DNA of 64,000 nucleotides from Stropharia rugosoannulata (lineage: Eukaryota > Basidiomycota > Agaricomycetes > Agaricales > Strophariaceae): assembly GCA_028532985.1 (NCBI GenBank), contig JANCIK010000002.1, positions 1,240,001 to 1,304,000 of the forward strand, read 5' to 3'. Numbering within the stretch: the stretch's first letter is position 1; every line of letters starts with the position of its first letter. The notes below the pieces were generated by a model. It had not been told where the DNA came from, ran no database searches, and saw nothing but the letters and a program-made list of their open reading frames with translations. Shown here one piece after another: positions 37,548-50,800 of the stretch. The position numbers and the translations under genes are program-made.

Positions 37548-38082
37548 GGCGTTCTCGTCGTCTGCTTTGATCAGCCGGTGCCTGCTCACCGGATGCTCAG
37601 GCTCAGGAGATTGGCACAGCCACAGTGGCTATGGTACTGTATAGTTGTTTCTCACGGTCTTCGTTACACCGCTCTGGCCAATATCACCATATGCAATACG
37701 CCATGCTGTCTATTTTCGGAAAACTGGCACAATCCTGAAAAGAATGAACGGCCAACCATTTTGGACCACATCGTTATCATTTCGCTGTCAAATCTTGGAC
37801 GCAACCCCTGTGAATCTACTGCGACGGTTGGAATCTTCGCTTCTGGTGTGAGGAGACAGCAAGTCAGGGAAGCGCATCAGTCAATCCGATTTGCGTCTAC
37901 ATATCTGGTTGAGCTCAGACCATGTCCCTTCATCTTTTTTTTCATCCTCAACTCTCGCAAATCAAAACGTTTGATTGGTACATTTTGCAACATAGTATGT
38001 AGCTAAAGTTTACATTTACACAGCACGACTTCGGACTCGTCAATTCACCGCATGAGTCAAAATGCGTACGCAGAACCTATTT
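37548..38082. promoter_or_regulatory. eL29 promoter region
   Basis: A 535 bp spacer between the GMC oxidoreductase stop and the eL29 start on the same strand. A 162-codon plus-strand frame crossing eL29 exon 1 is antisense and rejected. Confidence 0.45.
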
Positions 38083-40747
38083 TCAGCCTATAGGTGTGAC
38101 TCTTCCTGGAGCGGCAACGAAGAGCTCTGGAACTGTTTGGTACTTGTCGACCTCGTTATATGCTAAACGATAGACCATGGCCGACTCATCCGTCCCTGCC
38201 TTTCTGGGGAACGAATAGAATGTCCCCGGGCCAAGTTTACGGAGTTTGTCTTCCTTGTCAAGGGCAACACCAGCTTGGTTCGACACGAAAACCTGAATGT
38301 TCTCGCCACTCTGGTTGAGAATGATAATAGTATCCGAACGAATTGTGCCTGAGATGGATTTAGGGAATGACGGCAGAAGAATCTTGCGGGACAAGCGTAG
38401 CGCCATAGCAGCAAGCGTGAGTGTAGGGTTGACTTCAGGGGAATAAGGGAAGACTGAGAGGTCGCAAACGAAGATGTTATCATGATCTCTAAGCTGGAGA
38501 TCCGACGTGACACAATAGTCCTGACCCTTATCCCCGGGCATGGGAATTGTACCCAGCTCGTGAGCCACGCCACCAAGCTCGAGAGGCTTGAAAAAGTTGT
38601 CGTCGTCGTCGTCGTCATCCTGGATGGTAATATTCAATGTACTCTGAAGTACTTCCTTGATCTCAATCGCCATCAGGCGGAGGTCGCGCAGTGTCGTCTC
38701 GGAATTGTCGAACGGTTTGCTGCGGTTAATCGTCACAACAGGCTGATTATTGGCGTCTAGGACAATGGTGTTCTTGTCGTTCAGTTTACACGGCCGGATG
38801 AAGGCAAGAATGAGCTTTGGATAGTCAATGTTGCGGAAGTACTTTCCCTGCAGGAATGTGCGTGGTAAGAAAGAATCGGCATTAACAGAGATGTTGACTA
38901 GGATGATCTCATTATTCACGTTCACATAGGTTTGCAGCTTCATAGCGCCAATCCTCTCCTGATCCTCCAGGTTTTCGAAACGGAAAGTATATGCCTTAGC
39001 GAAGATGTCGTGGTCCGTGATGTGTAAGCCGCCGTTCCTTGCCAAAAAGTCGCGTTTACCACTGCGCATAAGGATAGTAGGCGACGCGACACTGCCAGCG
39101 GAAAGAACAAGCTTGGAATCCACCCCCGCTTTCAACTTCATTTTGTACTCAGTACCATCAGGACCTCGAACGACAACTCCTCCAGCAGTCTTCTGATCGT
39201 CGTCCGTCCAAATAATTCGGTCGACCTCGCTCCCGATCAGTATTTTCCAGTTTAAGTGCTCTTCCAGTATTCCGTCAGCGTTACGGCGCTTACTCATCGC
39301 AATCTCCAGGATTTTGTCTATAGTGCTGTATGCCCCTTTCGCGAATTCGAAGTTGTCTCTGTCAGAAAACTCAGAGGCTATGCGCCCCCATTCCCACTGA
39401 ACTCCTCGGTCAGGAATACCGGACGGGGTGTTGCTGTTGTTCTTCATGTTGAGGCGTTCCATTACGTTGAGGTGCTCTGGGGAGGTTGTAGGAATGGAAA
39501 GATCCATGAGAGTCTCGGCCTGACGGTACCAGTATCTGAGAAGATCATTTCTCCATTTCTCGTTTCCAGCGACAAAGTGGTTTTCGAGAGTCGAATCATG
39601 TATTTTAGGAAGGAAGAGACCCCATGCGGCACTGCGTCCACCGACGTTATACATTGGTCCGCCTTTCCAATCAGAGACTTTGGTTTCGGGAGAGAAAGTG
39701 AAGTTGTCTTTGAATAAGGCGAAGAAGGTGTCATTTTGCTGGCCGCGATCCTCCCCGAAGCCAGTGGGTCGAGCAGCATTAAGGCAGTGAGAATGGAATG
39801 GGAGATAGCCCTTCTCGATAACTAGCACACTCAAAGCATTTTCTCCCAACTTCGAATTTGTGTCAAAGAGGTCGCCAGCGATAATGCCGCCCCCTATACC
39901 AGTGCCAACTATGATAATATCATATTCCTTTTCAGCGGCTTTTTCGGGAGCCAGAGTGAAGAACATCTGCTCAAATGACTTTCCTAAATACTCTATCAGT
40001 TATCGGTCTGTCTTTATATCCGTAATAAAGAGTATTACCACGACTTCCTGGAGGAGGCGGGGACGGCTTTACTTCCTCAAAAACCCATTTCTGCTTTTCG
40101 GTCTATGTTCGAGTTGTAATCAGTTCGACATCTTAATAATTTATGATTACAATACGAACCCCTTGGTCACGGTAGAAATGAACTGCCTGCAGTGTTATGT
40201 GTTTATTGGACTAATACGCAATAGTTAAACAAGATGGGGCGTACCTTAGAGGATGAAGTGTCAACGCTATCTACGACATAGCTGCTGTTTCCAAACGTGA
40301 TTCTATGACAATTTGGCTGAGCTTACAAGAAAGATAGGCGGTCACTAGCTGGGCACGTACGTCGAATAGGCGTTATCGGAAGACGGCTTAAAAGTCCACA
40401 GTCCCGTCTGGTTGACGAATCCTTCCGGGAAACCATATCCCCAGTACTTGTTTGCATTGTCGGAAGACGAGCCAAATATGACGTTGGCGTCGACAGCGGG
40501 TTTTATGGTGAATGTCTTTGAGTTTGTTGCGTCAGGAACTATATTCCACTTGAAGAGAGAATTAGAGAGCGAAACTCCTCAAAACTAGACAACATACGTT
40601 GAATGCCTTGTCAGATTCATCCAAAGCGGCCAATTGGATCCAACGGCAGACGCGGTCCTTCTCCGTTTGATACTTCCAGTAGGAACCAGTTCCAGATTTA
40701 TAGACTTTGACACGATATATGCCAGCTTTTGCGGGTAATGCAGACAT
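38083..40747 (-). CDS. GMC oxidoreductase with N-terminal beta-trefoil-like domain
   Basis: Six exons give about 795 residues from ATG 40747. Residues 1-160 form a Trp/Tyr-rich beta domain (GIYRVKVYKSG near the start, a repeated WGYGF/GLWTF pattern, and QKWVFEEV at the end) resembling a beta-trefoil such as a ricin-B lectin or mycocypin fold. A Pro-rich linker follows. The flavoprotein starts near residue 185 with the Rossmann motif VGTGIGGGIIAGDL and has NVGGRSAAWG, a catalytic-type His in AHELGT and Asn in NPTLTLAAMALRLS. An eight-Asp run precedes the His motif. A final 90 residues (IRSDTIIILNQSG and VFVSNQAG) look like a small additional beta domain. GMC enzymes oxidise alcohols or sugars and many make hydrogen peroxide. 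There is no signal peptide. The trefoil call is inference and the substrate is unknown. Confidence 0.82.
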
Positions 40748-42532
40748 TGCAACGCAGAGCTCTTGAGGGCAACCTCACATCTAATCCAGATATTATATAG
40801 TAAATTTATTCAAGTCGTGTCTCTTTCGAATGCTAGGGACACACAATCTCAAAATTAATTTCCGCTTCGTGGGAAGATTGATAAGGCACGTTGTTGCATT
40901 GACGAAGAGCCACTGTGTCACCAGTTCACCTGAAATAGTTTGTGCGGTCATGAGTGCAAGCCAGTCACAAGCTACTTAATAGTTCTGTTATCAATAAATC
41001 CCCGGGTGCCACATAGATTGATGACTTGTGATGTAGTACTAAGCGCTCAAATCAGAATAACAAAAATAGTGAACATATAGGAGTCGTCATCTGACATAGT
41101 ACATATTGTGAGCCCGTAATACTACATGGTAGGTAATGTAACACAAGTGAGGAATTTAATTTTTTGGATTCGGTTCTACGCTTTGCCTTTCCATCGGAGA
41201 GCTGTGAGCTGGAAAGTATCTACCTCTACCCATGTACTGCGCATGTTTCGTCTAAATGGACATTATCCTGATGGGGTCATGTACATGAGCGCTAATGTCA
41301 AGTCTATCTTTGGGAACTGTATTTATATAATTGCGTATATAGTATGTCAAGCGGTGTGAAATGGGGTGCATAATTTTGAACTAATTATACGAGTAGCTCG
41401 GTATTGTAGAAGTGCCGGTCCAATGTATCATTATATCTCACCTGGCTAGTGGTACCCAGAAGCAGGATCTGTCTTCTAATCTATGATTGTGAAGACACCG
41501 TCCCACCTGACACATTTGCGCAGTAACCTTTTGTACTAGCGGCTGCCTGATCTGTGGTACTTTGGCGATGGTCAGTTGACCCTCCACTGTGCTTCGCAAA
41601 ACTCTTGAATCCTCGTAGACGTCTCTCAGTTGACTTCCATTGCTTTGACGTTGTCTCTACAATTCACTTACATATATGGAAAGCATGAGTGATCTGTCAC
41701 TTCTCTACAAAGATAGTAGCATATTTTGCTAAACTACATTCATTCACCTTACGGGACTTCTATATCTCCGTCGAAGATATCCGTGTGCTTCTTAATCTCA
41801 TGCATTGTGCTACTAAAATACATGAAAATTAATAGCATTGACTACATTAGACCAGTTGTACCCGTGCAACGCACAACGTCAGCCTTTTTCTTCTGTTCCC
41901 TACGTGATAATGAGATAATCGGAGAAGGTGACTAAGCGCTGGGACGCACCGTTCGCGCCGCGTCAAATCTCTCGGAGAATGGATCCATAGCGCCGAACTA
42001 CGTTCCTGTGTCCCGTTATCATACAAATCACTATTGAATGTACTAGATGCAAGGTCCGCCTTCAAGCTATATATAATTGACTAGCTACGTTCGATTTAAT
42101 AACAAATTTAGAACTAATATTACTGGACCAACGGGGAAATGGTTTATTTGTTCTGTGATCTGGAGGATGAGGTGACACCTGATGACTCCCGAGCGTTCAT
42201 TTCGCTCTGTATTGATAACTTTATCGGAATGGTATTCTTGGATAGCGTTCTTCTAAGATAACAGACAAGGTCCGCGGACTCTAACCATCGAAGACATACC
42301 GGCATTTTCACTTTGAATTACGCCTGCGTAGAAAGTGACAGCTGCGCGACAAACCCCGTCCGGTGATTCCTACTGATGTAATAAGTGAATAAAAGCTCGA
42401 GTATATATTAATTGACACTCTGCGAACGTCCAGCGGAATACAAACCTATTAACTCACCTACTTTCTTCGAGGTACCTGCTAGCATAGTGTTCTCTACTCT
42501 TCAGGTACTGAGCTCTATTTGTTAAAACAGGC
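40748..42532. promoter_or_regulatory. Divergent promoter region of GMC oxidoreductase and DyP copy B
   Basis: About 1.8 kb separate the two divergent starts. It is AT-rich with only chance short frames. It should hold both promoters and would allow co-regulation. No discrete motif is claimed. Confidence 0.45.
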
Positions 42533-44533
42533 ATGGCTCCAATTCCTTACTTACAACGGCGCGCAATCGTACCCTTGACTCAGGGAGCCCGGTCAGAATC
42601 CGTTGTTACGACCTCGTCTTTCCTTGCCAATGCTCCTAAAGCACCGGCTGCAAAGGCGCTCAGTGAGAAGGCTACTCCAAATCCGAAGAATGTCCAAGGA
42701 GACGTTTTCTGGATGTTTCCAAAGGAAAGCCAGTTCATACCATTTCCTCTCAACTGCCGAAGTAACATATTATTCAATAGAAATTTGAACGCTTTATGTT
42801 CTTTATCGCTGGAGACAAGAAGAAATTTTTTACCAATCTCAAAGCGTACCTGCCTTCAGTTACCTCAGGCGAGCAGACAATTGAGAACATTACGAAAATC
42901 CACAAAAAAAACGAAAATGGATCAGATACAAAGTTAGATCTTGTCTCTAGCCAGATCGCCTTTAGCCGAAAGGGCTTGAATTTCTTAGGAATCACGGACA
43001 GCATAGGTGATGCCTACTTTGACAAGGGCTCCATGAGAAAAACAAAGGACTCTCTCGGCGATTCAATGCAGTGGGACTCAGTATTCGACGCCGGATCTAT
43101 ACACGGGGTTATTCTTGTAACCGCGGGAGGTGTGCACTTATCGTTTATGCTATACTTTGACTAACTATTCTTCCAGCTCAGGATACTTGCCAAACGGAGA
43201 TGAACAGAGTTCGCAACCTTTTCAAGGACTCGATCGAGGATAAGAATGTTGTCATTCTCGAAGGACGAGTACGGTCCGGAGACGGAGAACATTTTGGCTG
43301 GAGGGACGGCATATCCCAGCCAGGTCTTAAGTACGTTATTTAATTCATAACTCTCATAGCTGAAGTCCTCACAAAATCTGATATATTGCAGAGGCTTGTG
43401 CGAGCCCCAAAAGGGCCAGCGCGTCGTTGATCCTGGAGTGTTGATAATGGGATATCCGGGTGACTCCGTTTACGACGATAGTAGCAAGCCCCGGCGGCCT
43501 TCATTTACCAAAGATGGGTCTCTGATGGTATTCAGGAAGCTTGAGCAAGCGGTTCTACTATTTGAAGATTATATTGACAGAAGCTACAAGAAAATGCCTG
43601 ACCCTACTGGACAACTTGCCGACTTGACTGACTCAGAACGCAAAACGTTGTTCGGCGCACGAATCGTAGGCAGATTTAAGAAGGTGGTTTATTCTCATTC
43701 TAATATACTGAATTGGTACTTATTGGGCATAGGGGGCGCCTTTGGCATTAACACCTTTGCACGATAATGTCGACTACACCAAATCTGGTGTGATCAATAA
43801 TTTTGATTACAGCACTTATTTCGACCCAGTGAAGGGCGTTCAAGAGCCGTATTGCCCCTTTGGAGCCCATATCCGCAAGACAGCACCTCGTAATCTCGAC
43901 CCCATTGTAGCCAAAGATTTTCTTGACCGTTCTGTAATCCTCCGTTCAGGCATTCCATATGGACCAGACGTGAGAGGTCTACCGCTTTAACATGCTATCG
44001 TACTAAATGATATATGCTATGTCATAGGTCACCAAGGAAGACCGAAAAAAATGGAAGCAGAAAACAGACGCCGAGAAACAGGAAGAATTCAACAACTCCC
44101 CAAGAGGTCTTCTTTTCGTATGTTACCAGTCTTCGATCGAGAACGGCTTCTATCGTCAGACGACGCAATTTGCAAATAATAGTTTCTTCCCCACAACGAG
44201 CCTGATCCCTACTAACTATGGTAATTCATCTTGTCAATTTCAGAACACTGATGCGTACTGATCAACGACCAATCCCTAGGACCGGATCCAATAATTAGTG
44301 GTCCCAAATCTAAGGTACAGGTGCAGAAAACAAGTGGGGGCAACTTTTCGGATGGGGCAGAGGTTACTGTCCAGCTCGATGGCAGCGATGGAAAGTACGA
44401 GGTGATGGGAGTAGCCAAGCGCATTGACACCAATCTTGATGAGTTCACACCGGAATACTTCGTTACTTCTCGTGGTGGAGAGTGGTTCTTTGTTCCAAGC
44501 ATTCCTGTTCTGAAGGAATGGGCGGAAAAGTAG
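42533..44533 (+). CDS. DyP-type heme peroxidase, copy B, with damaged intron 1 donor
   Basis: Seven exons matching copy A in size and phase: 42533-42724, 42781-43129, 43177-43330, 43392-43683, 43733-43969, 44028-44220 and 44280-44533, coding 556 residues if intron 1 is removed. GWRDGISQP (distal Asp) and AHIRKTAPR (proximal His) are intact, as are GLLFVCYQSS and GGEWFFVPSIP. No signal peptide is visible. The oddity is intron 1 (42725-42780): it begins GAAAGC where copy A has GTATGA, while its acceptor CAATAG is normal. Retaining the 56 nt would shift the frame and remove the enzyme. The copy may be a recent pseudogene, use a noncanonical donor, or reflect a sequence error. Confidence 0.82.
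43025..43685 (+). repeat. Inverted near-identical DyP block, arm B
   Basis: Partner of 34312-34972 on the minus strand: 661 bp with one mismatch, at 43578 (Asp here, Glu in copy A). Both introns inside the block are identical, whereas introns and exons outside it differ clearly. Confidence 0.92.
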
Positions 44534-44803
44534 GCGACGATAATACCCCCACTTACTTGGTCTGCTTTCTTCTTAAGAAATATACGTAGCACACGCTTCG
44601 AGCAACCGTTTACATAATAGAAGGCACTCGTCCCTTGAAGTCATTGCTGTGGATTGGGGTGGAAGGGAGTAAGATGTAACAGCTATTAGTGGCGATCTAC
44701 TGGGTATTAGACTTAATGAAAGAGAATCTAATGAAAGAGGAGATCACAGAACAACCTGAATATAAATAACACTGCCGCACGCTACAGAGCAAAATAAAAC
44801 CCA
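44534..44803. other. Convergent gene ends
   Basis: A 270 bp spacer between the stops of DyP copy B and SEC7. It should hold both polyadenylation regions. Nothing else was seen. Confidence 0.4.
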
Positions 44804-47800
44804 TCATGACTCCATCTCTACTATACGCTTCACATAACCCACGCGCTCAAAATATGTCCTGAGCGCTGTGCGTATCTCTGGCGGAATGTCGCGGGATAAT
44901 AGGTCAGTCACCAGAGGGTAAACGATTGAGAGGTATTGAGCGAACTGCTTAAGGTGTTAGCATAGCTATCCAGATAAATTTGTTCCGGCTCACGTCTTGT
45001 CTGTCAAATCGACAGAATCCATCCACTATTTCGGCGACTACCGGATTCCAGGCAAGAATATTTTTGCTCTGAGTCTCCGTTTTCAATTTGTTGAAGTCAC
45101 GGAGAACCCCAACACCAAGTCTGTGCCCGCGTTAAAAATGTTGCCTCATATTCAACTTAAGGAATGGACGTACGGCACTAGACGCTCCGCAATCTGTTGT
45201 CGCGCAGCTTGATGCTCAGGGCGCGAGTCATGATACATACGTAAGAGAACATGTACAAGAGTCGCCGCACTGCTTGATTCCTGCTTCAGCAAATTAGGAA
45301 GGTGCTTCATGAAGCCTGTGATGGGAGATCAGTGGGCTAATCATGAGTACGACTCCGACCAAACTCACCAACTTTCCACAGGCCTGTTCGCAAATCCTTA
45401 TCCTCGTTAAATGACCTCGCGAATTGATAGCTTTGGTCGAGGACGCTCATCATGCGAAGTAGTTGTGATGGAGGTATTGTATTGTAAACATCGTTATTAC
45501 GAAGTAGATCGTTGGTCGTCTCGATGAGCAATAGTTGAAGCACGCATTTGACAATGATTTGCTTGAAAATCCTACGACGCTCGGCAACGCTAGGCTTCGC
45601 TTCGGCAGCCTTTGGAATGTCATTCGTCGGAGAGAGGGGAGCAGGAAGGATGGCTAGGCCATGCAGTTCTAAAGATAGATAAGCATTTTTTACGCGGAGA
45701 ACAACAGCTCAATCAGGCTTACCGGAGTTGGGTTCAGCAGATTCAGGAGAGTTGTCTATTTCCACGCGCAAACTCTCATCGAACAGTTGATATGGTGTTG
45801 TTGTTCGGAATAGTCTGACAAATGTGGTTGTCACCCGTTCCCAGCGTGCCGAGCTTAATTTTGTTACATTATTTTCCAGGAGCTGTTGCAGGCAGGACGT
45901 TCCGATACGTGCGAGCGTATCGTTTTCTACGTTGGGATTAATAAAATATCGACAGGAGGGAGAACGATAGGTAACATAACACATACCTTGACATATACAT
46001 ACGCATAATAGGTCTAATAAACCGTCCAGGAAACGCTCCAAAATATCGAAGTAGTATGTGTATAGATCAATCAAGTCCCGGAGTGCTTGAATCATCGTGG
46101 TGGAAAGCCACACGCTCATGTCTTCCTGCGTACTGAATCGTGAGAGGTCTTGACTGGACTTCAAGACAGCAAAGATAGGGAAAAGAATCTCCTGGCAGAC
46201 AGTATCCCAGAATTCTACCGGGTATGACGCTCCATAGGTTTTGAGGGTGGAGAAAAGGGAATCAAGAGCTCTGATGGGGAAGTATTTGTGAGCATCGAAG
46301 CATTGTCAAGCTGTATGTTGTTGACTCACAGTCGCCGAACTTCAAGGTCTTCGCCATTCATGATAATGTCATAGAATGCAAATAGGACAGGGAACCAGAA
46401 GCGAATCATGCTGTCATCCATGCTCTGATCGGAAGTGGTATTTTCTGGGATGAGACCGCATTCCGGAGTCTGAAGCATCACAGGAATGACGCCGCGCAGC
46501 ATAGCTATAGCCAGAAGACTAATCTTCTGGTACTTGCTCACTTTGCAAAACTCAGTAATGCAAACGGTCAAGTCAGCAAATGCCCCGTATTGTACAATGG
46601 CATGGAAGTGATCTTTGTTTAGTCTGGTGACGATCTCGAATGCAGAGTTCGCGATGCGTTCTATAGACGAGTACGTGTAAGGGATGGGTTTCAATAACTC
46701 AATGGCACATACCGGTTAGAACTTTTGAAGCGGCTGAAAAGACACCAAACATAGTACGCCAGCCAGATCGTAAGTTTTGTGTACGAGCTTGGATCATTTG
46801 TTGCAAACATTGCAAGACCTGTAGATAATGTTTAAGCATTGGCGGATCAATCAATATTAATAGAAGACGTACTAGGTCTCGAATATCTGGATTTTGGTTA
46901 TGTATCATAGTATATTCGAAAGGTTTTAGGAAATCCTTCTGGAATTTGAAGTGGGGCAATTCTTCCTTTTCTAAGAAGCGCATAGCAAGCTGACGGAGCG
47001 AGTCAAGGGCAAAGCTAGCGACGTGGAGATTGTTATGACAGCAAACCTATAATATATGTTGAAAATTAGAAGCGAAGGCGAAAAAATGTCCCTCTTACAA
47101 GATTGAAATGTTCCCCTAGAATATCCCACAGGTTAGACCATTCCAGACGGATGCGCGTCATGTTATAGTATGAGATATCGACCAGCTTCTGCAAGCTAAA
47201 CAGACGGGGACGTTGGGATAAGCCCGAGCCCTGGATTTCTTCCCAAGAGACGTCGCAAAGAGCTTGAACGAAGTCCACAATAGCAGTCTAGGTAGTACAA
47301 CGTGAGATAGATCGGGTCAATAGATATCCTATAAAATAACTTACACCCGACAGATAATGGCTTAGTGAGAAGACCATGTCAGCAGCAACTGTGATATGCG
47401 TTGATCGACTTTCATTAGCCAGCTCCTCCGTGGGTACCTTTCGTGAACGACTAATGAAAAAAGATTAGGCAATGGCCAAAATCGAAAAGGACGCCTCTTA
47501 CCCCTTCTTCCCTGAATCTGGAACGTCCATGCCATTGCTGATCAGTTGCATGTGCTCCAATTGACTAACACACGTGAGAATCTCGTGCCATGATCCCTTA
47601 AGATTATTGCCCTCATTCACGGCGACATCGAGAAGCGCCTTTATAGCTTCCATATTCTTTGTCTTCATCTCCCCCAGGTTATTCAGGAAAGTGAACTTCG
47701 CAAGAGTGGTCACAAATGCATTCCGTTGGAGCTCGAGGTCGAAGAAGCACACGATCTTGATCGCGTTCTTGAATCCATCTAGACACAGTTCGACGATCTC

Positions 47801-50800
47801 AAGATCGTCCGTCTCCTGCAGTGGCCCGGAGAGCCCAGCTAAGAAAGGTATCCATGCCACCTCGAACATAGGACGGACATGAACAAAGTGAGACGCGCTG
47901 AAGAACTGGTCGGCTCCCTTGGAGCCCTTGCGTTGTGTGCGCATCATCGTCCGGAAGAGAGCCTGTAGCGCAAAGTAATATTGTCAAGACCGGTGAGAGC
48001 ATCGGGAGATAGAAAAAATGCGTGCCTCAGTTTTGTTTGCCATCCCATTAGACTGCATAACATATGCTTCTTTTTGAAGATCCCTCCCGACATTTGCAAT
48101 AGCATTGGCAAGTCCGGGACCAGGTGGGGAGATGGCAAGACCGGCTTCTACTTCATCCTTCATCCTGATCTCATTGCCCACGATGTCATCATATATTTGG
48201 GACAATAAATCGTCGGGGAGATTTCCGCCGTCGTTGATTTTGGTGTTGTTCTTCAGGAAGTCGGCTTTGGTCATGCGCTTCTTGATCTGCGGATTGTGAG
48301 CGTCGGTGTTCAGTAGGATGACAGAGTATGCAAGGACATAGGCGGCCTCTGGGCGATAGATATGACGTAGGTGAGTTCGAGATAACGCCACGACGAGGTA
48401 CGGCGTACATACCTGCACTCTTGAAAGGTGTGTTGGTGCATGCAGCCATGTAACGCTCTGCAAATTTAAGCATGAATCGATCAATCTTTTGTGCCTCTCC
48501 CGGGAGGCGGAAGGCTTGCAAGAACGTTCTAAGGGCATCAACGAAAGGCGAGTCTTGGAAGTCTAGTTCATCGACGAAAGCGTGCATGATTGCAATGTTC
48601 TCCTCGTCGCTAATGAATGGTCAGCTGCGGGCTTCTGACATTTACAAAAAAAGATTATAGCATACCCTTCCCCAAGATATTCACCGATCATTGTTTTGTT
48701 GAGTCCATCCGTGTTTAAGAGGAACCGAGCGATATCGTGAGGGGCCGTGCTTGCTATGAAGCCATGTTCGATCAAAAATTGTATACCCTATCCAAAAAGT
48801 CAACGGGAGTTTAGTACGGCACGTACCCAACGGAACTCACCCTCTTAGGCTTGTAGTTGAATTTCTTGATCCCCTCCAGTAGCGTCGTCTTCTTCTGTTT
48901 GGCACTCTCGAACTTCGTTGGATCATCGACTAAGTCTGGCGTTGCCTGTCTAAAGTTCTCGGTGCTCGTCCCAGACGCGGTGAGCCGATCCAGTGTGACA
49001 TCTGATGACGCAGCCTCCCGCTTAGTCTCCTCCACCAGGGAGCGCGCGGACGGCATCGGCGCTTCGATGCTCTTGCTCGTCGGCGCATTAGAAGAAACAC
49101 CCCATGCAACGAGTGATCGGAGCACAGCAACAAGACATTCGAGGCCCTGTCGTCTTACCTGTGCCTCTGAGAGACCCATAGTCGACGTGTCCATCGTCCC
49201 CGGAACACTGATGCCTGCGGCAGTGAACGACATCGAATTATTTTGTCCCTGGCTCTTAGGCGTCGGACTGAGAGCGGGGCTTGGGGGCTCGGTGCCCTTC
49301 ACAGAATGTGCGGAAGACGATGTCGCGGAGGCAAACTTTGAAATGAGATTGATTAAGCTGGGAGCAAATAGGGTTAGACGTTGTGCAAGTCGTCTTTATT
49401 GGAACACCCACTGTTCATAAATGTTGTCCGCTGCCTCACTGTCACAGTCATAGTTCAGGTAAATCTCCACGAGCGCTTGAGGTTCCTGGCAGATTCTCGA
49501 TATCATGCCGAGGATCACTGCCTTCTGTTTCAAAGTAGACGTCCGCATTTCGATGATGGGGATGAAAATTTCGTGGAGTAAGACCTCTATCTCTTTCTAA
49601 AGATACTGTCAGAGGAAAACTAATTTGAACCTGAGAAGGCGTGTGTCACCTTTAGCTTTGTCCGCATTCCGTGGAGAACTCGCCAGAAAATCTCCACGCT
49701 GACTTCAAAGACCTGGGGAACAGGGCTGACTGCGTTCCGGCTTAGACATAAGCATAAATATTGATTGATAGCTTGTACAAAGCTCGTTGCTTCGTTATTC
49801 GAAGTAGAGTAAATGATAGCGGTGGGGTCAACAAAGAGCGGCATATGTGAGTTCAAAACTGTCAGGACAAGATTCAGAGAGAGCAACTTTGAGCGCATAG
49901 GATGAGACTTCAAATCCCGTTCGCTGTTGATCATATTAGTTTAGAACTATTGAGACTAATCATACATACCTTTCACTGTTAAGCGGCTTCATTGTCAACT
50001 TGCAGAGTGCACGGAAAACCAAGAAGGCATCCTTCACGAAGAGGTCATCAAGAGTTAACTGGTGTGCATGAGCATCATTAGTGGTCTCTTGCAGCAAATC
50101 TAACGGATTTTGCGCCTCGAAACTTTTCCTATGAAATATTGTTCAGCCGCGTATGGTAAAAATAGACAGCACATACAGTGTAAGAGGCGGCTTTGCTCCC
50201 TTTTCCGATTTCTCGCCTTCAACGGTCTCTGAACCAGCCTCTGAACCCTCCGTACCATTCACGTGCGTATCTTCACTGGCTGCAAAGTCGGCGTGTCCGT
50301 TTGACGAGGCTTGGTCGGCCTCTGACCCGTCTACCGCGAAGGACTCACGGTGTGCAGATGCCGACTGTTGGCCGTTTGCGTCAGCTGCCGATTTCGCAGG
50401 TCGCCGACAACGCGTGAAGACGTGGTGTACCATCTGCGTCAGGCCGCCTTGGGCAACCATCTGGTTAACCGGGTCCGTGCTCAGAAGGAAGATATTGTAC
50501 ACAGTGCGCACGGCCTTCAACAATGAGGAGTGATGAACCAGGATAGTAGGGGAGAGGACCAGGGACAGAAGAGCCTTGACGATCTGGAGGGAAACGGTGT
50601 CAGCCGTCGATTCTGTGTGACAAGACGTTATTGTATGCGCGACGAGGTCAACGAGGGAGGGGAGAGGGATAGATGTCTGCGAGCCCGCGGCGGCATTCCG
50701 ACCCGCCGGAGAAGGTGAGGGTGGCGGCGATGCATATGCACTAGCACTGTCGTTCTCGTTGAAGAAGGAGTAGGATATCAGCTTTGATATGCAATCCAGG

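Noticed and set aside
37518..38006. 162-codon plus-strand frame
   Set aside because: It overlaps eL29 exon 1 in antisense and has no recognisable features.
48857..49420. 187-codon plus-strand frame
   Set aside because: It is antisense to SEC7 exons and mirrors their codon structure.
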